Counted from the stretch's first letter, positions 17,611 through 27,058 are shown. The stretch: 64,000 nt of DNA from Geovibrio thiophilus (GCF_004087915.1 NZ_CP035108.1:558001-622000), one strand, 5' to 3'. Translations and numbers: made by a program. The notes: generated by a model not told the origin, from the letters alone.

Positions 17611-17994
17611 TCAAGCCGACCCTCCGCATCCGTCTGATGTATCATCATTTTCGGAGCGGTAATGATAAACAGCGACCAGAAGTATACACAGGGGTACAAC
17701 AGAGATCCCTACAAGTATGCCTATCATGCCGGCATGGAGATATTCATAAGCAGCCCAGACAGCGGCTCCGGTTCCCAGAAGCCTCACTTGCGTGTTAAAG
17801 GCTACCGCGCGGAAAATCTGTCCTTCAAATGCGTTTCTGATATTCCTTGAGAGCATGAAAAAATTCAGCACGGCAAGTAAATAACCGCACAGAACCCCGA
17901 TCGTGAAACTTTTATCAAAAAAGATCGTGCATACTGTATACAAGATAGCGGAAAAGATCAATGAAAGAATGATGATTTTATTTGTTATCTTCAT
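17611..17994 (-). CDS. ATP synthase subunit I-like protein
   Basis: 127 residues with four hydrophobic segments (about 7-25, 33-50, 68-86, 90-110), matching the AtpI/ATP-synthase I family in size, topology and position directly ahead of atpB. AtpI proteins assist c-ring assembly. ATG at 17994 is preferred to the TTG one codon earlier. It overlaps the preceding atpZ-like gene by 17 bases, indicating translational coupling. The tail after the last helix is hydrophilic (YHYRSENDDTSD). Confidence 0.8.
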   Translation of the reverse strand: MKITNKIIILSLIFSAILYTVCTIFFDKSFTIGVLCGYLLAVLNFFMLSRNIRNAFEGQIFRAVAFNTQVRLLGTGAAVWAAYEYLHAGMIGILVGISVVPLCILLVAVYHYRSENDDTSDGCGGSA

Positions 17995-18232
17995 CAAAAA
18001 CGCCGGCTTTTTTCATAAAATAAATCATGTTTTTAAATCCGGCAGCTATTCCCAACAGCATGAAGATAAAGGTCAGCACGGGTTTTGTGCCGAAATATTT
18101 ATCAAGCCACCAGCCCATGCCTGTTCCTATAAGTATGCTGAATACGAACGACATGCCTATTGAGCTTGCGTGCATAAGTTTGTCGGCTTTTTTGAGTTTT
18201 GACTCAACCTTGTTTTTTTCTTCGCTGTTCAT
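17978..18232 (-). CDS. AtpZ/AtpI-family small membrane protein
   Basis: 84 residues. A charged N-terminus (NSEEKNKVESKLKKADK) is followed by two transmembrane helices with the family-typical GTGMGWWLDKYFGTKP turn between them. AtpZ-type proteins head F0 operons and act in Mg2+/ion handling or c-ring assembly. The second of two adjacent ATGs was chosen because it is better spaced from GGAG. It is the first gene of the operon, with its promoter in 18236-18374, divergent from the antiporter gene. Confidence 0.85.
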   Translation of the reverse strand: MNSEEKNKVESKLKKADKLMHASSIGMSFVFSILIGTGMGWWLDKYFGTKPVLTFIFMLLGIAAGFKNMIYFMKKAGVFDEDNK

Positions 18233-18374
18233 CATACACTCCGTCAGAAGCGGAGATTAGCACAGGGTGCTGTTTTTCTCAAGAAATTCCGAAAATACAT
18301 AATCAGCAGATGAAAAAAGATGTATTGAACGGCAGGGGTTACATGATATAGATATTAAGCAGCCGGAGGAACCT

Positions 18375-20069
18375 ATGACGCTCAGCCCTAACGAACTTGC
18401 AGTGATGTTTCTTTCGCTGGGTATTCTGCTTTTCACCGCCAAGCTTTTCGGCGAGATAGCAAAGAAGTACGGGCAGCCCTCCGTTCTCGGCGAAATTCTG
18501 GCGGGGATAATTCTCGGTCCCACTGTGCTCGGTTTCTTTGCGCCTTCGGTTACTGATTTCCTTTTCCCCGCCGAAGGTCTCAGAAAAGTTGTCATGGACA
18601 GCATAGCCACTATCTCCATTGTTCTTTTCCTCCTTGTCGCCGGTATGGAAGCGGATATAGGCACGATCCGCAAACAGGGCAGACAGGTTTTCAGCATAGG
18701 TGTTTCAGGAATTGCCGCTCCCTTCATAATGGGCTTTGCCGCCGCATATTTTTTCCCGGGGCTTTTAGGCATGGAAGCGGGGGGAGAGGTGCTGTTCTTT
18801 GCCCTCTTCATAGCTACCGCTCTTGCCATATCCGCTCTGCCTGTTATCGCCAAAACTCTGATGGATCTTAATTATTACAAAAGCGAGCTGGGCATGCTCA
18901 TAGTAGCCTCGGCAATTTTCAACGACATTGTCGGCTGGATGATGTTCGCCGCAGTGCTGAGTCTTGCGGGCAAGGGCGATGTGAGCCATATGCCGATTTA
19001 CGCTACCATAGCTCTGACACTGCTTTTCACTCTTTTTATGATAACAGTGATGCGCAGACTGATTCATAAAATACTCCCGTGGGTTCAGGCGCATTTCAGC
19101 TGGCCGGAGGGGATTCTGGCGTTTTCGCTGGCGCTTACCATGGTCGGCGCCGCAGCCACCGAGATGATAGGGATCCATGCTATCTTCGGCGCTTTTCTGG
19201 TGGGGCTTGCGCTGGGCGACACTCACCATTTCAGGGAAAAAACCAGAACAATAATAGAACAGTTCGTATCGTCATTCTTCGCGCCGCTTTTCTTCGCCAG
19301 CATAGGTCTGAATGTCAACTTCATCACCAATTTTGATTTTACGGTAACGGCACTGTTTCTTGTGATAGGAACAATCGGCAAAGTCGCCGGATGCAGCGCC
19401 GCCGCCCGTTTCTCCGGACAGGGCAAAAGGGAGTCTTTCGCCATCGGCTTTGCCATGAACGCCCGGGGAGCCATGGAGATAATTCTCGGGCTTGTTGCGC
19501 TTAATTTCGGGCTGATAAGCGAGAAGGTTTTTGTGGCGCTGGTTGTGCTGGCGATAGTTACTTCGGTTATCAGCGGTCCCGCTATTAAGATGCTTCTGAA
19601 ACTGAAGAAAAGCTTTAACTTCAGGGATTATCTGGAACCGAAGGCATTCGTTCTGATAAATAATCCTGTTGATAAATACAGGGCTATCGAGATGCTTTGC
19701 GCGCCTCTTTCGACAGTGACAGGAATCCGTTACGACACAATACGGGCGGCTGTTATGGACAGAGAGAGTATTATGCCTACCGGACTCAAAAACGGTGTTG
19801 CCATACCCCACGCGAGGCTGAGAGATTTGAAAAAACCTGTGATCGCAGCGGGAATCACCTCCCACGGAATAGACTTCGGCTCAACGGACGGACATCCCGC
19901 TCACTGTGTGTTTCTGATCCTCACCCCGACGGAGGACAACATGGCGCAGCTTGAAATTCTCTCCGGTATAGCAAGGACCTTCAAGGAGCAGGAGTTCGAT
20001 TCCAAAACCGTGAGACCGAACAACTTCACGGAGTTCATCTCAATGATAAAAAGCAACGGCAGCGCATAA
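18375..20069 (+). CDS. CPA2-family cation/H+ antiporter fused to a PTS EIIA domain
   Basis: 564 residues. Residues 1-410 form a KefB/NapA-type Na+(K+)/H+ exchanger with about 12 helices; the ion-site acid is probably Asp184 in IFNDIVGW. Residues about 420-560 form a PTS EIIA-2 (fructose/nitrogen type) domain with its phosphohistidine, His479, in GVAIPHARL. The fusion suggests antiport activity tuned by phosphotransferase phosphorylation, though no PTS genes are in the window. The start has CCGGAGG upstream and an intrinsic terminator follows. Confidence 0.92.
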   Translation: MTLSPNELAVMFLSLGILLFTAKLFGEIAKKYGQPSVLGEILAGIILGPTVLGFFAPSVTDFLFPAEGLRKVVMDSIATISIVLFLLVAGMEADIGTIRKQGRQVFSIGVSGIAAPFIMGFAAAYFFPGLLGMEAGGEVLFFALFIATALAISALPVIAKTLMDLNYYKSELGMLIVASAIFNDIVGWMMFAAVLSLAGKGDVSHMPIYATIALTLLFTLFMITVMRRLIHKILPWVQAHFSWPEGILAFSLALTMVGAAATEMIGIHAIFGAFLVGLALGDTHHFREKTRTIIEQFVSSFFAPLFFASIGLNVNFITNFDFTVTALFLVIGTIGKVAGCSAAARFSGQGKRESFAIGFAMNARGAMEIILGLVALNFGLISEKVFVALVVLAIVTSVISGPAIKMLLKLKKSFNFRDYLEPKAFVLINNPVDKYRAIEMLCAPLSTVTGIRYDTIRAAVMDRESIMPTGLKNGVAIPHARLRDLKKPVIAAGITSHGIDFGSTDGHPAHCVFLILTPTEDNMAQLEILSGIARTFKEQEFDSKTVRPNNFTEFISMIKSNGSA

Positions 20070-20071
20070 AA

Positions 20072-20091
20072 AAGGAGCCGGAAGGCTCCTT
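20072..20091. terminator. Terminator after the antiporter gene
   Basis: Stem AAGGAGCC/GGCTCCTT with a short GGAA loop right after the stop codon. The U tract is short, so strength is uncertain. Confidence 0.6.
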
Positions 20092-20137
20092 AGTTTGTTG
20101 GCAAACTCCTGTCGCTATGCGGCAGTCTCTGTTTTTT

Positions 20138-21406
20138 CTATCCGATCTCTTTTAAACTGTCATAATGAGCAGCGATTGTCTTAGCCAGATCCTCTTCCGT
20201 GTGAGCCGCTGAGACAAACATGCACTCAAACTGCGCCGGAGCAAGGTTCACGCCTCTTTTCAGCATAGCGTGGAAGAAGGAGGCGTATTTCTTGGTGTCT
20301 GATTTAATTGCCTGAGCGAAGGACTTTACTTCGCCTTCGGTGAAGAACATGCAGCCGAGGGATTCAACACTGTTAAACGCGTATTTGAGTCCGAGCTTTT
20401 CGCAGTTACCCTTAAAACCGTCCCAGAGAATATCGGATTTTGCTTTCAGAGCTTCATAGAAACCGGGCTGGTTGAGCTTTTTCAGCGTCGCGAGCCCTGC
20501 CGCGGTGGCAAGAGGGTTCCCCGAAAGTGTCCCCGCCTGATAAACAGCGCCCACGGGGGAAATGAGATCCATGATCTCCTTTCTTGCGCCGTATGCCCCC
20601 ACAGGGAGCCCGCCGCCGATGATTTTGCCCATGGTGGTGAGGTCCGGCTGGATGCCGTAGTATTTCTGCGCGCCGCCCGAGCTCATGCGGAAGCCTGTGA
20701 TGACTTCGTCAAAAAGAAGGAGTGCGCCTTCCTCCGCGCAGAGGTTTTTAAGGCTTTCGAGGAAGCCCCTCTCAGGGAGTACCAGACCCATGTTCCCCGC
20801 TGCGGGTTCAACGAGTACGCAGGCTATTTTATCTTTGTTCTCTTTGAAAAGCGCCTTAACGCTGTCAATGTCATTGTACTGGGCTATGAGGGTGTGCTTC
20901 GCGAAATCTTCGGGCACGCCGGGACTTGAGGGCTGGTTGAAGGTGAGCAGACCGCTCCCCGCTTTAACGAGCAGGCTGTCTGAGTGTCCATGGTAGCAGC
21001 CTTCAAACTTAACAATGGTGTCTCTCTTTGTGTATGCTCTGGCGAGGCGGATGGCGCTCATAAGAGCTTCCGTGCCGGAGCTCACGAGGCGCACCATTTC
21101 CACTGAGGGAACCATCTCCGTGATGAGCTTCGCCATATTCAGTTCATTAACGGTGGGAGCGCCGAAGCTTGCGCCTTTTTCCGCCGCGTCCTTGATTGCT
21201 TTGAGCACATCTTCGTCAGTGTGCCCGAGGATCATCGGACCCCATGAGCATACGTAATCTATGTATTCCTTTCCGTTAACATCGTATATTTTGGAACCCT
21301 TAGCCCTGTCTACGAAAACGGGTTCGCCGCCGACAGAGCCGAATGCTCTCACCGGGCTGTTGACGCCGCCGGGCATATATTTGCATGATTCCTGAAAATA
21401 ATTCAT
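20138..21406 (-). CDS. hemL: Glutamate-1-semialdehyde 2,1-aminomutase
   Basis: 422-residue PLP enzyme of the class III aminotransferase fold, converting glutamate-1-semialdehyde to 5-aminolevulinate for heme and cobamide synthesis. It begins MNYFQESCKYMPGGVNSPVR. The PLP lysine is Lys261 in TTMGKIIGGGLPVGAYG and the cofactor Asp is in LFDEVITGFR. The ATG at 21406 is chosen because GGAGGATGCG precedes it; a longer frame reading MAYFYYDSAWKF upstream has no ribosome-binding site or homology-like sequence. Heme demand here is high given the multiheme cytochromes. Confidence 0.96.
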   Translation of the reverse strand: MNYFQESCKYMPGGVNSPVRAFGSVGGEPVFVDRAKGSKIYDVNGKEYIDYVCSWGPMILGHTDEDVLKAIKDAAEKGASFGAPTVNELNMAKLITEMVPSVEMVRLVSSGTEALMSAIRLARAYTKRDTIVKFEGCYHGHSDSLLVKAGSGLLTFNQPSSPGVPEDFAKHTLIAQYNDIDSVKALFKENKDKIACVLVEPAAGNMGLVLPERGFLESLKNLCAEEGALLLFDEVITGFRMSSGGAQKYYGIQPDLTTMGKIIGGGLPVGAYGARKEIMDLISPVGAVYQAGTLSGNPLATAAGLATLKKLNQPGFYEALKAKSDILWDGFKGNCEKLGLKYAFNSVESLGCMFFTEGEVKSFAQAIKSDTKKYASFFHAMLKRGVNLAPAQFECMFVSAAHTEEDLAKTIAAHYDSLKEIG

Positions 21407-21549
21407 CGCATCCTCCGAAAAAATGAATTTCCAAGCTGAATCATAATAGAAATAAGCCAAACGTACAAGAGAATATGCCTCCCTGCCGCCTCTGCTTTTT
21501 TGTATAATTTATGTATTTCCTAAAGCTTATATTATGCTAATATAGCTTC

Positions 21550-22608
21550 ATGAACATGGCTTTTATTAACTTCAACAAAAGATGGGCAGGGGTAAAAACC
21601 TGGACTGTGGACTACGGACGGGAGCTTGTTAAGCTTGGTCATAATGTTATTATGATTATCAGAAAAGGAACCGGTCACAGAGACATATACGAGTCGGCAG
21701 GGTTTACTGTGTATGAAATCCGCGCCGGAATGAAATACAACCCCTCCACCATCTATAAACTTTCCAAGATACTTATAAAAAATGATATAGATATTTCCGT
21801 GGTGAATATTTCCAAGGATCTGAATATAGGCGCCACTGCCTCAAAGCTTTCAGGGATTCCGGTCATACATCGTGTCGGGCTTATTAACGATGTTAAAAAC
21901 AGGTTTGAGGACAGGGCGCTGCACAAAACCATAATCGACGCTGTAATTGTGCCCAGCTATTTCCTTAAAGCCGAGCTTGCGGACATTAAATGGTTTAACA
22001 CTTCTAAAATCAACGTAATCCCTAACAGCAAAATAGCGGACAATTACCCTATTTCCGAAAGAAGAAGTGATGGGAAAATTTTCGGCATAACAAGCAGACT
22101 GGACGCCTCCAAAGGGCATGATCTCCTCATAGAAGCCTTTGAAAAAGTGAAGCGGGAGATACCCGATGCGCAGCTTTACATAGCCGGAACAGGCAAAAGG
22201 GAAGGCTTAATCAGGGAGCGTATAAGGGAGCTCGGTCTTGAGGACAGCGTGAAGCTTTACGGCTTTATCAAGGATGTTCCCGCTTTTCTGGCGGAGCTTG
22301 ATGTCTATGTGCTTACAAGCCTTGAGGAGAGCTTCGGGAATACGGTTCTTGAGGCGATGTTCGCAGCCCTGCCCATAGTCTCCTTTGAGACAGGGGGAGT
22401 ACCCGAGGTTCTGGGGGGAACGGGAATCCTTGTCCCTGCCGGTGATACGGACGCTCTGGCGGAGAAGATGATTCTCGCAGCCCGTGATCCGGAACTCCGG
22501 ATGGAGAAAGGCACTGCCGCAAGAAAAAGAGCGGAAGAGGTTTACGATCTTAAAAAGAATACCTGCAAGCTCATAAAGCTTATTGAAGAGGTTATCAGCT
22601 CTCGCTGA
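21550..22608 (+). CDS. GT4-type glycosyltransferase
   Basis: 352 residues, GT-B fold. The N-terminal half includes the acceptor-side sequence RRWAG-like FNKRWAGVKTW. The C-terminal half carries the donor-binding signature of family 4: GITSRLDASKGHDLLIEAF, the AGTGKREG segment and the EX7E motif in SLEESFGNTVLEAM. It likely adds a hexose to LPS or another surface glycan; donor and acceptor are not readable. It converges with, and overlaps by 14 bases, the minus-strand ABC exporter gene. Confidence 0.88.
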   Translation: MNMAFINFNKRWAGVKTWTVDYGRELVKLGHNVIMIIRKGTGHRDIYESAGFTVYEIRAGMKYNPSTIYKLSKILIKNDIDISVVNISKDLNIGATASKLSGIPVIHRVGLINDVKNRFEDRALHKTIIDAVIVPSYFLKAELADIKWFNTSKINVIPNSKIADNYPISERRSDGKIFGITSRLDASKGHDLLIEAFEKVKREIPDAQLYIAGTGKREGLIRERIRELGLEDSVKLYGFIKDVPAFLAELDVYVLTSLEESFGNTVLEAMFAALPIVSFETGGVPEVLGGTGILVPAGDTDALAEKMILAARDPELRMEKGTAARKRAEEVYDLKKNTCKLIKLIEEVISSR

Positions 22609-24319
22609 ACTGCATATTGTAAAGTCTGGTGTATATCTCTGATCTACCTATAAGTTCGTCATGCTTTCCGATGGACTCTATTCTCCCTTTATCCATCACC
22701 ACTATCATATCAGCGCTTAATATGGTGGACAGCCTGTGGGCTATAACGAAGCTTGTGCGCCCCTTCATGAGGTTTGCCAGCGCCTGCTGAACTATGCGCT
22801 CGGATTCGGTGTCCAGCGAGCTTGTCGCCTCATCCAAAATGAGGATCGGAGGGTTTATGAGAAGCGCGCGGGCTATGGTGATCCGCTGCCTCTGTCCGCC
22901 GGAGAGTCTGTCACCCCGTTCGCCTATCATCGTCTCAAAGCCTTCGGGAAGCTTCATTATAAAGTCCGTGGCGTAGGCGGAATCAGCGGCGGCTTTTATG
23001 GTTTCATCGGTTATGCCGGACGCCCCGTAGGCTATGTTGTTTTTGATAGTGTCATTGAAGAGGTAAGGTTCCTGCGAGACAATGCCTATGTTCCGCCTGA
23101 GCGAGTATACGTCAAATTCCCGCACATCTGTTCCGCCTATGGTGAGGCTGCCGCCGGTGACATCGTAAAATCTGGGTATGAGACTTGCGATGGTGGTTTT
23201 CCCCGCCCCGCTGGAGCCCACAAAGGCGACTGTCTGCCCGGGCTGAACCTTCAGGCTGAAACCGTCTATGACTTTTTCATCATGACCCTTGTAATTGAAC
23301 ACAACATTCCTGAACTCTATATCTTTTCCGTCGGCACTGCACGGCAGGGTTCCGTTCCTGTCGAGAATTTCGTTGTCCAGATCAATAATATTGAAGAATC
23401 TTTCCGCCGCCGTTATGGAGTTCTGAATAGTGTAGTTTTCCTGATTGATCTTCTTGAACGGCTCAAACATCATGGCAAAAGCCGCTATGAACGAGAAGAA
23501 GGTTCCCGGGGTGGATTCCCCGCTGATTACCTTTGAGCCGCCGTAGTAAATAATCACCGCAAGCGCCAGACCGGAGATAATATCCATCAGCGGCGAGCCT
23601 ATGGCTGCGACCTTCGCGCGTTTTATCTGGTAGCGTGTTTCCTGATCGTTTTCACGGGCGAATTTGCCTGATTCAAACCTTTCCATCACGAAAGCCTTCA
23701 CAACCTTTATCCCTGCGAAGGATTCCTGAAGGGCAGCGGAAAGGGTTCCCATCTTCTCATGCCCTTTGGAGCTGTATTTCTTTGTCTTTTTGCTGGTTTT
23801 CCTGATGAGGATCATCATGAAGGGTATTGCCGCCAGTCCGTAAAGCCCCAGATCAAAGTCCTGATAAAATACAACGCCTATCAGGAAAATGACAGTGAAG
23901 CTGTCCTTCATCACGTTTATAAAAGAGGGGATGGCGGATTTCACCTGATTAATGTCGTTGACAATTCTGGACATCATATCCCCTGTGCTGTTGTTGTCGT
24001 AATAGCTCATGGGCAGGCGGATCATTTTTGAATAAAGGTCAAAACGCATCTCCTGCACAACTTTCAGACCGATTGTTCTCAGCAGATAAAGCTGAAGGAA
24101 GCGGAAAACCCCTCTCAGCAGGAAAATGCCGGACACAGCGGCGGGGATTATAATAAGCATTTCCTTGTTCTGCTTGATGAAAATGTCATCCAGAACATGC
24201 TTGAGAATATATGCGGAAGCTCCGTCAGTTCCCGCTACGAAAAGCGAGGAAGCGATTGCCAGAGAAAGCAGGAGCAGATGCTTTTTGAAATATGACCAGA
24301 TTTTTTTTATAATGCCCAT
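22595..24319 (-). CDS. MsbA-type ABC exporter (fused permease-ATPase)
   Basis: 574 residues. Six transmembrane helices (about 1-310) precede an ATPase domain with Walker A GSSGAGKTT, signature LSGGQRQR, Walker B ILILDEATSSLD and the H-loop IAHRLST. Half-transporters of this type dimerise; MsbA flips lipid A-core, and neighbouring glycosyltransferase and lpxB in the window make that role plausible, but drug or peptide export cannot be excluded. Start ATG 24319 has AAGAGGTG upstream; an extension reading MRQMPFPIIITPLRG is possible but less likely. Confidence 0.9.
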   Translation of the reverse strand: MGIIKKIWSYFKKHLLLLSLAIASSLFVAGTDGASAYILKHVLDDIFIKQNKEMLIIIPAAVSGIFLLRGVFRFLQLYLLRTIGLKVVQEMRFDLYSKMIRLPMSYYDNNSTGDMMSRIVNDINQVKSAIPSFINVMKDSFTVIFLIGVVFYQDFDLGLYGLAAIPFMMILIRKTSKKTKKYSSKGHEKMGTLSAALQESFAGIKVVKAFVMERFESGKFARENDQETRYQIKRAKVAAIGSPLMDIISGLALAVIIYYGGSKVISGESTPGTFFSFIAAFAMMFEPFKKINQENYTIQNSITAAERFFNIIDLDNEILDRNGTLPCSADGKDIEFRNVVFNYKGHDEKVIDGFSLKVQPGQTVAFVGSSGAGKTTIASLIPRFYDVTGGSLTIGGTDVREFDVYSLRRNIGIVSQEPYLFNDTIKNNIAYGASGITDETIKAAADSAYATDFIMKLPEGFETMIGERGDRLSGGQRQRITIARALLINPPILILDEATSSLDTESERIVQQALANLMKGRTSFVIAHRLSTILSADMIVVMDKGRIESIGKHDELIGRSEIYTRLYNMQFSES

Positions 24320-24449
24320 AACACCTCTTAAAGGGGTTATGATAATAGGAAACGGCATCTGCCGCAATGAGATATTTTCGTTAAGAAGCCGACCCCCTGT
24401 CGTCTTTTGCCGGCAGGCAGGGGGACAGTTGTGAAATCAGTCCGTCAGG

Positions 24450-24875
24450 TTAGTGAGTGCAGCCGCAGCCGTTCCCTTCGCCGTGTCCATGTCCGTGGTC
24501 ATGCTCATGCTGACCGTGGCTATGTCCGGTTGTGCACGATGCAGAGCCGAGTTCGGTCAGAGTTCCGTTTCTGAATGCCTCAAGGTTGTCCTTCACTGTG
24601 CCGCCTACTGCCTGATAAACCTTTGTGCTCAGGCTGTTGAGCTTTGAGATTGCTCCGGCGCCTATGCCGCCTACCACTACAGCGTCAATGCTTTTTCCGG
24701 CGAGAGCCAGTGCGGGGTTGCATGCGCCGTGTACATGCTGGGAATCAGCATTATTCACCATGCTTACCGTGTTTGTCTCGCTGTCAGCCACTATGAAAGC
24801 GGGTGCGGAACCGAAATGGCCGTATACCCTGCTTTCGAGCCCTTTGTCCTGTGATACGGGGAAACAAATTTTCAT
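24450..24875 (-). CDS. NifX/NifB-C-like dinitrogenase Fe-Mo cofactor family protein with His-rich tail
   Basis: 141 residues. The first 110 form the ribonuclease-H-like fold of the Fe-Mo-cofactor-binding family (MKICFPVSQDKGLESRVYGHFG, and VVGGIGAGAISKL). The last 25 residues are a metal-binding tail rich in His and Gly with CGC near the end (GHSHGQHEHDHGHGHG). In organisms without nitrogenase these proteins are usually linked to metal or Fe-S cofactor handling. ATG 24875 is supported by GGAGG; an upstream TTG lies inside that ribosome-binding site. The function of this copy is unknown. Confidence 0.85.
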   Translation of the reverse strand: MKICFPVSQDKGLESRVYGHFGSAPAFIVADSETNTVSMVNNADSQHVHGACNPALALAGKSIDAVVVGGIGAGAISKLNSLSTKVYQAVGGTVKDNLEAFRNGTLTELGSASCTTGHSHGQHEHDHGHGHGEGNGCGCTH

Positions 24876-25045
24876 ATCCTTTACCTCCAATATTTTGAAA
24901 GGAACGTTATGAACATATGATAATATATCCTAGGTAAAAAGAAAGTAAAAAATAAGAATTTACTTTAAAAAAATTTGTCTATTTATTACTTTATATGCTC
25001 TGACGAGTATTAAGCCGAATATAAAACGTAAGGCAGGTATGAAAT

Positions 25046-25717
25046 TTGTTTTTTCCTATAAAGGATAATGTACCCTCAAGAACATTTCCGTTTGTCAACT
25101 GGCTGATCATCCTTGCAAATGTTGCTGTGTTTGTTTATCAGCTAGGTCTGGGGTATGAGCTCAACTGGTTTGTGTATGAATACGGGCTTGTGCCGAAGAG
25201 AGTTACGCATTATGAATCACTGCTGAGTGACAGCATTGTCCCTTTCTTCACACATATGTTTATGCACGGCGGTTTTTTTCATATTTTCAGCAACATGTAC
25301 ATTCTCTTCATCTTCGGGGATAATGTTGAGGACAGGCTGGGGCATGCCAGATATTTTCTTATGTATGTGCTCTTCGGTCTGTTTGCCGGAGTGAGTCAGT
25401 TTCTGCTCTCGTACGATTCGCTTATTCCTATGGTAGGGGCGAGCGGAGCTGTGGCCGGCGTTATGGGCGCTTACATGGTATTTTACCCGAGAGCTAAGGT
25501 TAAGTCACTATTGGTTATAATAATATTTATAACATTTGTTGACATTCCCGCGGTGTTCTACCTGCTGTTCTGGTTTTTCATACAGTTTGTAAACGGAGCG
25601 GCATCCGCAGGCTATGACGGCGGCGGGGTCGCATGGTGGGCGCATGTGGGCGGGTTCATATTCGGACTGCTGTACGCAGTGCGGTTTAAAACGCAGGAAA
25701 AGGAAGTTTATATATAA
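25046..25717 (+). CDS. Rhomboid-family intramembrane serine protease
   Basis: 223 residues, TTG start with AAGGCAGG upstream. Six to seven hydrophobic segments. The catalytic dyad is Ser133 in GASGAVAGVMGAYM and His200 in WWAHVGGFIFG; the HxxxHxxFHIFSN motif of TM2 is also present as HMFMHGGFFHIFSN. Rhomboids cleave membrane helices near the outer face. hypC starts 13 bases downstream, so it may be cotranscribed with hypCD, although no functional link to hydrogenase is known. Confidence 0.92.
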   Translation: MFFPIKDNVPSRTFPFVNWLIILANVAVFVYQLGLGYELNWFVYEYGLVPKRVTHYESLLSDSIVPFFTHMFMHGGFFHIFSNMYILFIFGDNVEDRLGHARYFLMYVLFGLFAGVSQFLLSYDSLIPMVGASGAVAGVMGAYMVFYPRAKVKSLLVIIIFITFVDIPAVFYLLFWFFIQFVNGAASAGYDGGGVAWWAHVGGFIFGLLYAVRFKTQEKEVYI

Positions 25718-25730
25718 ACAGGAGCAATAT

Positions 25731-25970
25731 ATGTGTTTGGGTTTTCCCGGAAAACTTATTGAAATGGATGATTTTAAAGCCGTTGTGGACATTGACGGCA
25801 CAAGAAGAGAGGTTTCACTCATGATGCTTCCCGATGAGGTGGTGCTGGGTGATTATGTTATGGTTCACGCCGGATTCGCCATCGCCAAAATGGATCCGGA
25901 CGAGGCTCAGAAGACCCTTGAAGCACTGAGAGAGTTTGCGGATCTTCTCGATGAGGAAGGACAATTGTGA
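25731..25970 (+). CDS. hypC: [NiFe]-hydrogenase maturation chaperone HypC
   Basis: 79 residues starting MCLGFPGKLIEM. The N-terminal Cys2 is the catalytic cysteine that, with HypD, holds the Fe(CN)2CO group during hydrogenase cofactor assembly. The ATG at 25731 is required to expose Cys2 and has AGGAG upstream; a longer frame upstream is a read-back into the rhomboid gene. The stop overlaps the GTG of hypD (GTGA), typical of the hypCD pair. Confidence 0.95.
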   Translation: MCLGFPGKLIEMDDFKAVVDIDGTRREVSLMMLPDEVVLGDYVMVHAGFAIAKMDPDEAQKTLEALREFADLLDEEGQL

Positions 25971-27052
25971 AATTCGTAAAAGATTTCAGGGACAGAGAGC
26001 TTGCGGAAAAGCTGCTCGCAGCAATCAGCCGTGAGGCGGATACATCCCGCGTATACAGATTTATGGAGGTCTGCGGCAGTCACACCATGGCTGTTTCAAG
26101 ATTCGGTCTGCGCAGTCTTCTGCCGAAGAATATTGAGCTTGTCTCGGGTCCGGGCTGTCCGGTGTGCGTGACTCCTCAGTGGGAGATTGACGCTATATTT
26201 GAAATAGCCTCACGGGAGGATGTCACCATAGTTACCTTCGGGGATATGATACGTGTTCCCGGCAGCAGGGGCGAAAGCCTCCAGAAACTCAGGGCGGACG
26301 GAGCGGATATACGCATAGTATTTTCGCCGCTTGATACGCTGAAAATAGCGGAAGAGACGGGGAAAAACACGGTGTTTATCGGCATAGGGTTTGAAACCAC
26401 GGCACCCACGGCGGCGGCTCTGGCGAAAACAGCGAAGGAGCTCGGAACTGCAAATGTATTTGTCGCGCCGTTCTGTAAGACTGTGCCGGAGGTTATGGAT
26501 GTTCTCCTTGCGGATGAAACGCTGGAGATAGACGGCTTCCTTTGCCCCGGGCATGTTTCTGTGGTTACAGGGCTTGACATATACAAGGCTGTGACGGCGC
26601 AGAAACGAAGCGCAGTGGTCACAGGCTTTGAGCCGCTTGATATACTTTCGTCAGTGCTTGAGATGGTGCGCCAGCACAACAAAGGCGAGTACGAGGTGAA
26701 AAACTTCTACACCAGAGCGGTTAAGAACGAAGGGAATCTCAAGGCGCAGGCTCTTCTGAAAGAGGTCTTTTATCAGGCGGACACCGACTGGCGCGGTCTG
26801 GGGCGGATTCCGAAAAGCGGTCTTCGTTTCAGGGATGAGTATCAGTCTGTGGACGCTCTTGCCAAATTCGGCATACAGGAAACCGGAGTCACCGATCTGA
26901 AAGGCTGCAAATGCGGCGATGTGCTCAAGGGGAAGATGAAGCCCTCAGCCTGTCCGATGTTTGACAACGGCTGTACTCCGCAGAACCCATACGGTCCCTG
27001 TATGGTTTCTTCAGAGGGTTCCTGCTCGGCATACTATAAATACGAAAGATAA
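25967..27052 (+). CDS. hypD: [NiFe]-hydrogenase maturation protein HypD
   Basis: 361 residues, GTG start. HypD is a [4Fe-4S] protein that carries the Fe(CN)2CO moiety with HypC. Visible motifs: EVCGSHTMA with the conserved Cys, GPGCPVCVTP, TFGDMIRVPGS, GFETTAPTAA, and the C-terminal cysteine-rich cluster region ending CTPQNPYGPCMVSSEGSC. It is translationally coupled to hypC. Other maturation genes hypA, hypB and hypF are not in the window; hypE lies 3.8 kb downstream. Confidence 0.96.
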   Translation: MKFVKDFRDRELAEKLLAAISREADTSRVYRFMEVCGSHTMAVSRFGLRSLLPKNIELVSGPGCPVCVTPQWEIDAIFEIASREDVTIVTFGDMIRVPGSRGESLQKLRADGADIRIVFSPLDTLKIAEETGKNTVFIGIGFETTAPTAAALAKTAKELGTANVFVAPFCKTVPEVMDVLLADETLEIDGFLCPGHVSVVTGLDIYKAVTAQKRSAVVTGFEPLDILSSVLEMVRQHNKGEYEVKNFYTRAVKNEGNLKAQALLKEVFYQADTDWRGLGRIPKSGLRFRDEYQSVDALAKFGIQETGVTDLKGCKCGDVLKGKMKPSACPMFDNGCTPQNPYGPCMVSSEGSCSAYYKYER

Positions 27053-27058
27053 AATAAA

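Noticed and set aside
18257-18853. Minus-strand frame of 198 codons opposite the antiporter
   Set aside because: Antisense shadow of the strongly supported antiporter gene; low-complexity, no family features.
21407-21460. Longer HemL N-terminus (MAYFYYDSAWKFIFSEDA)
   Set aside because: No ribosome-binding site and unlike the family; GGAGG precedes ATG 21406.
24388-24426. Hairpin CCCCCTG...CAGGGGG between the NifX-like and ABC exporter genes
   Set aside because: A stem of seven pairs with a large loop and no U tract; could be chance and was not called a terminator.
25614-25730. N-terminally extended HypC
   Set aside because: The extension overlaps the rhomboid gene and would bury the essential Cys2; ATG 25731 with AGGAG fits the family.
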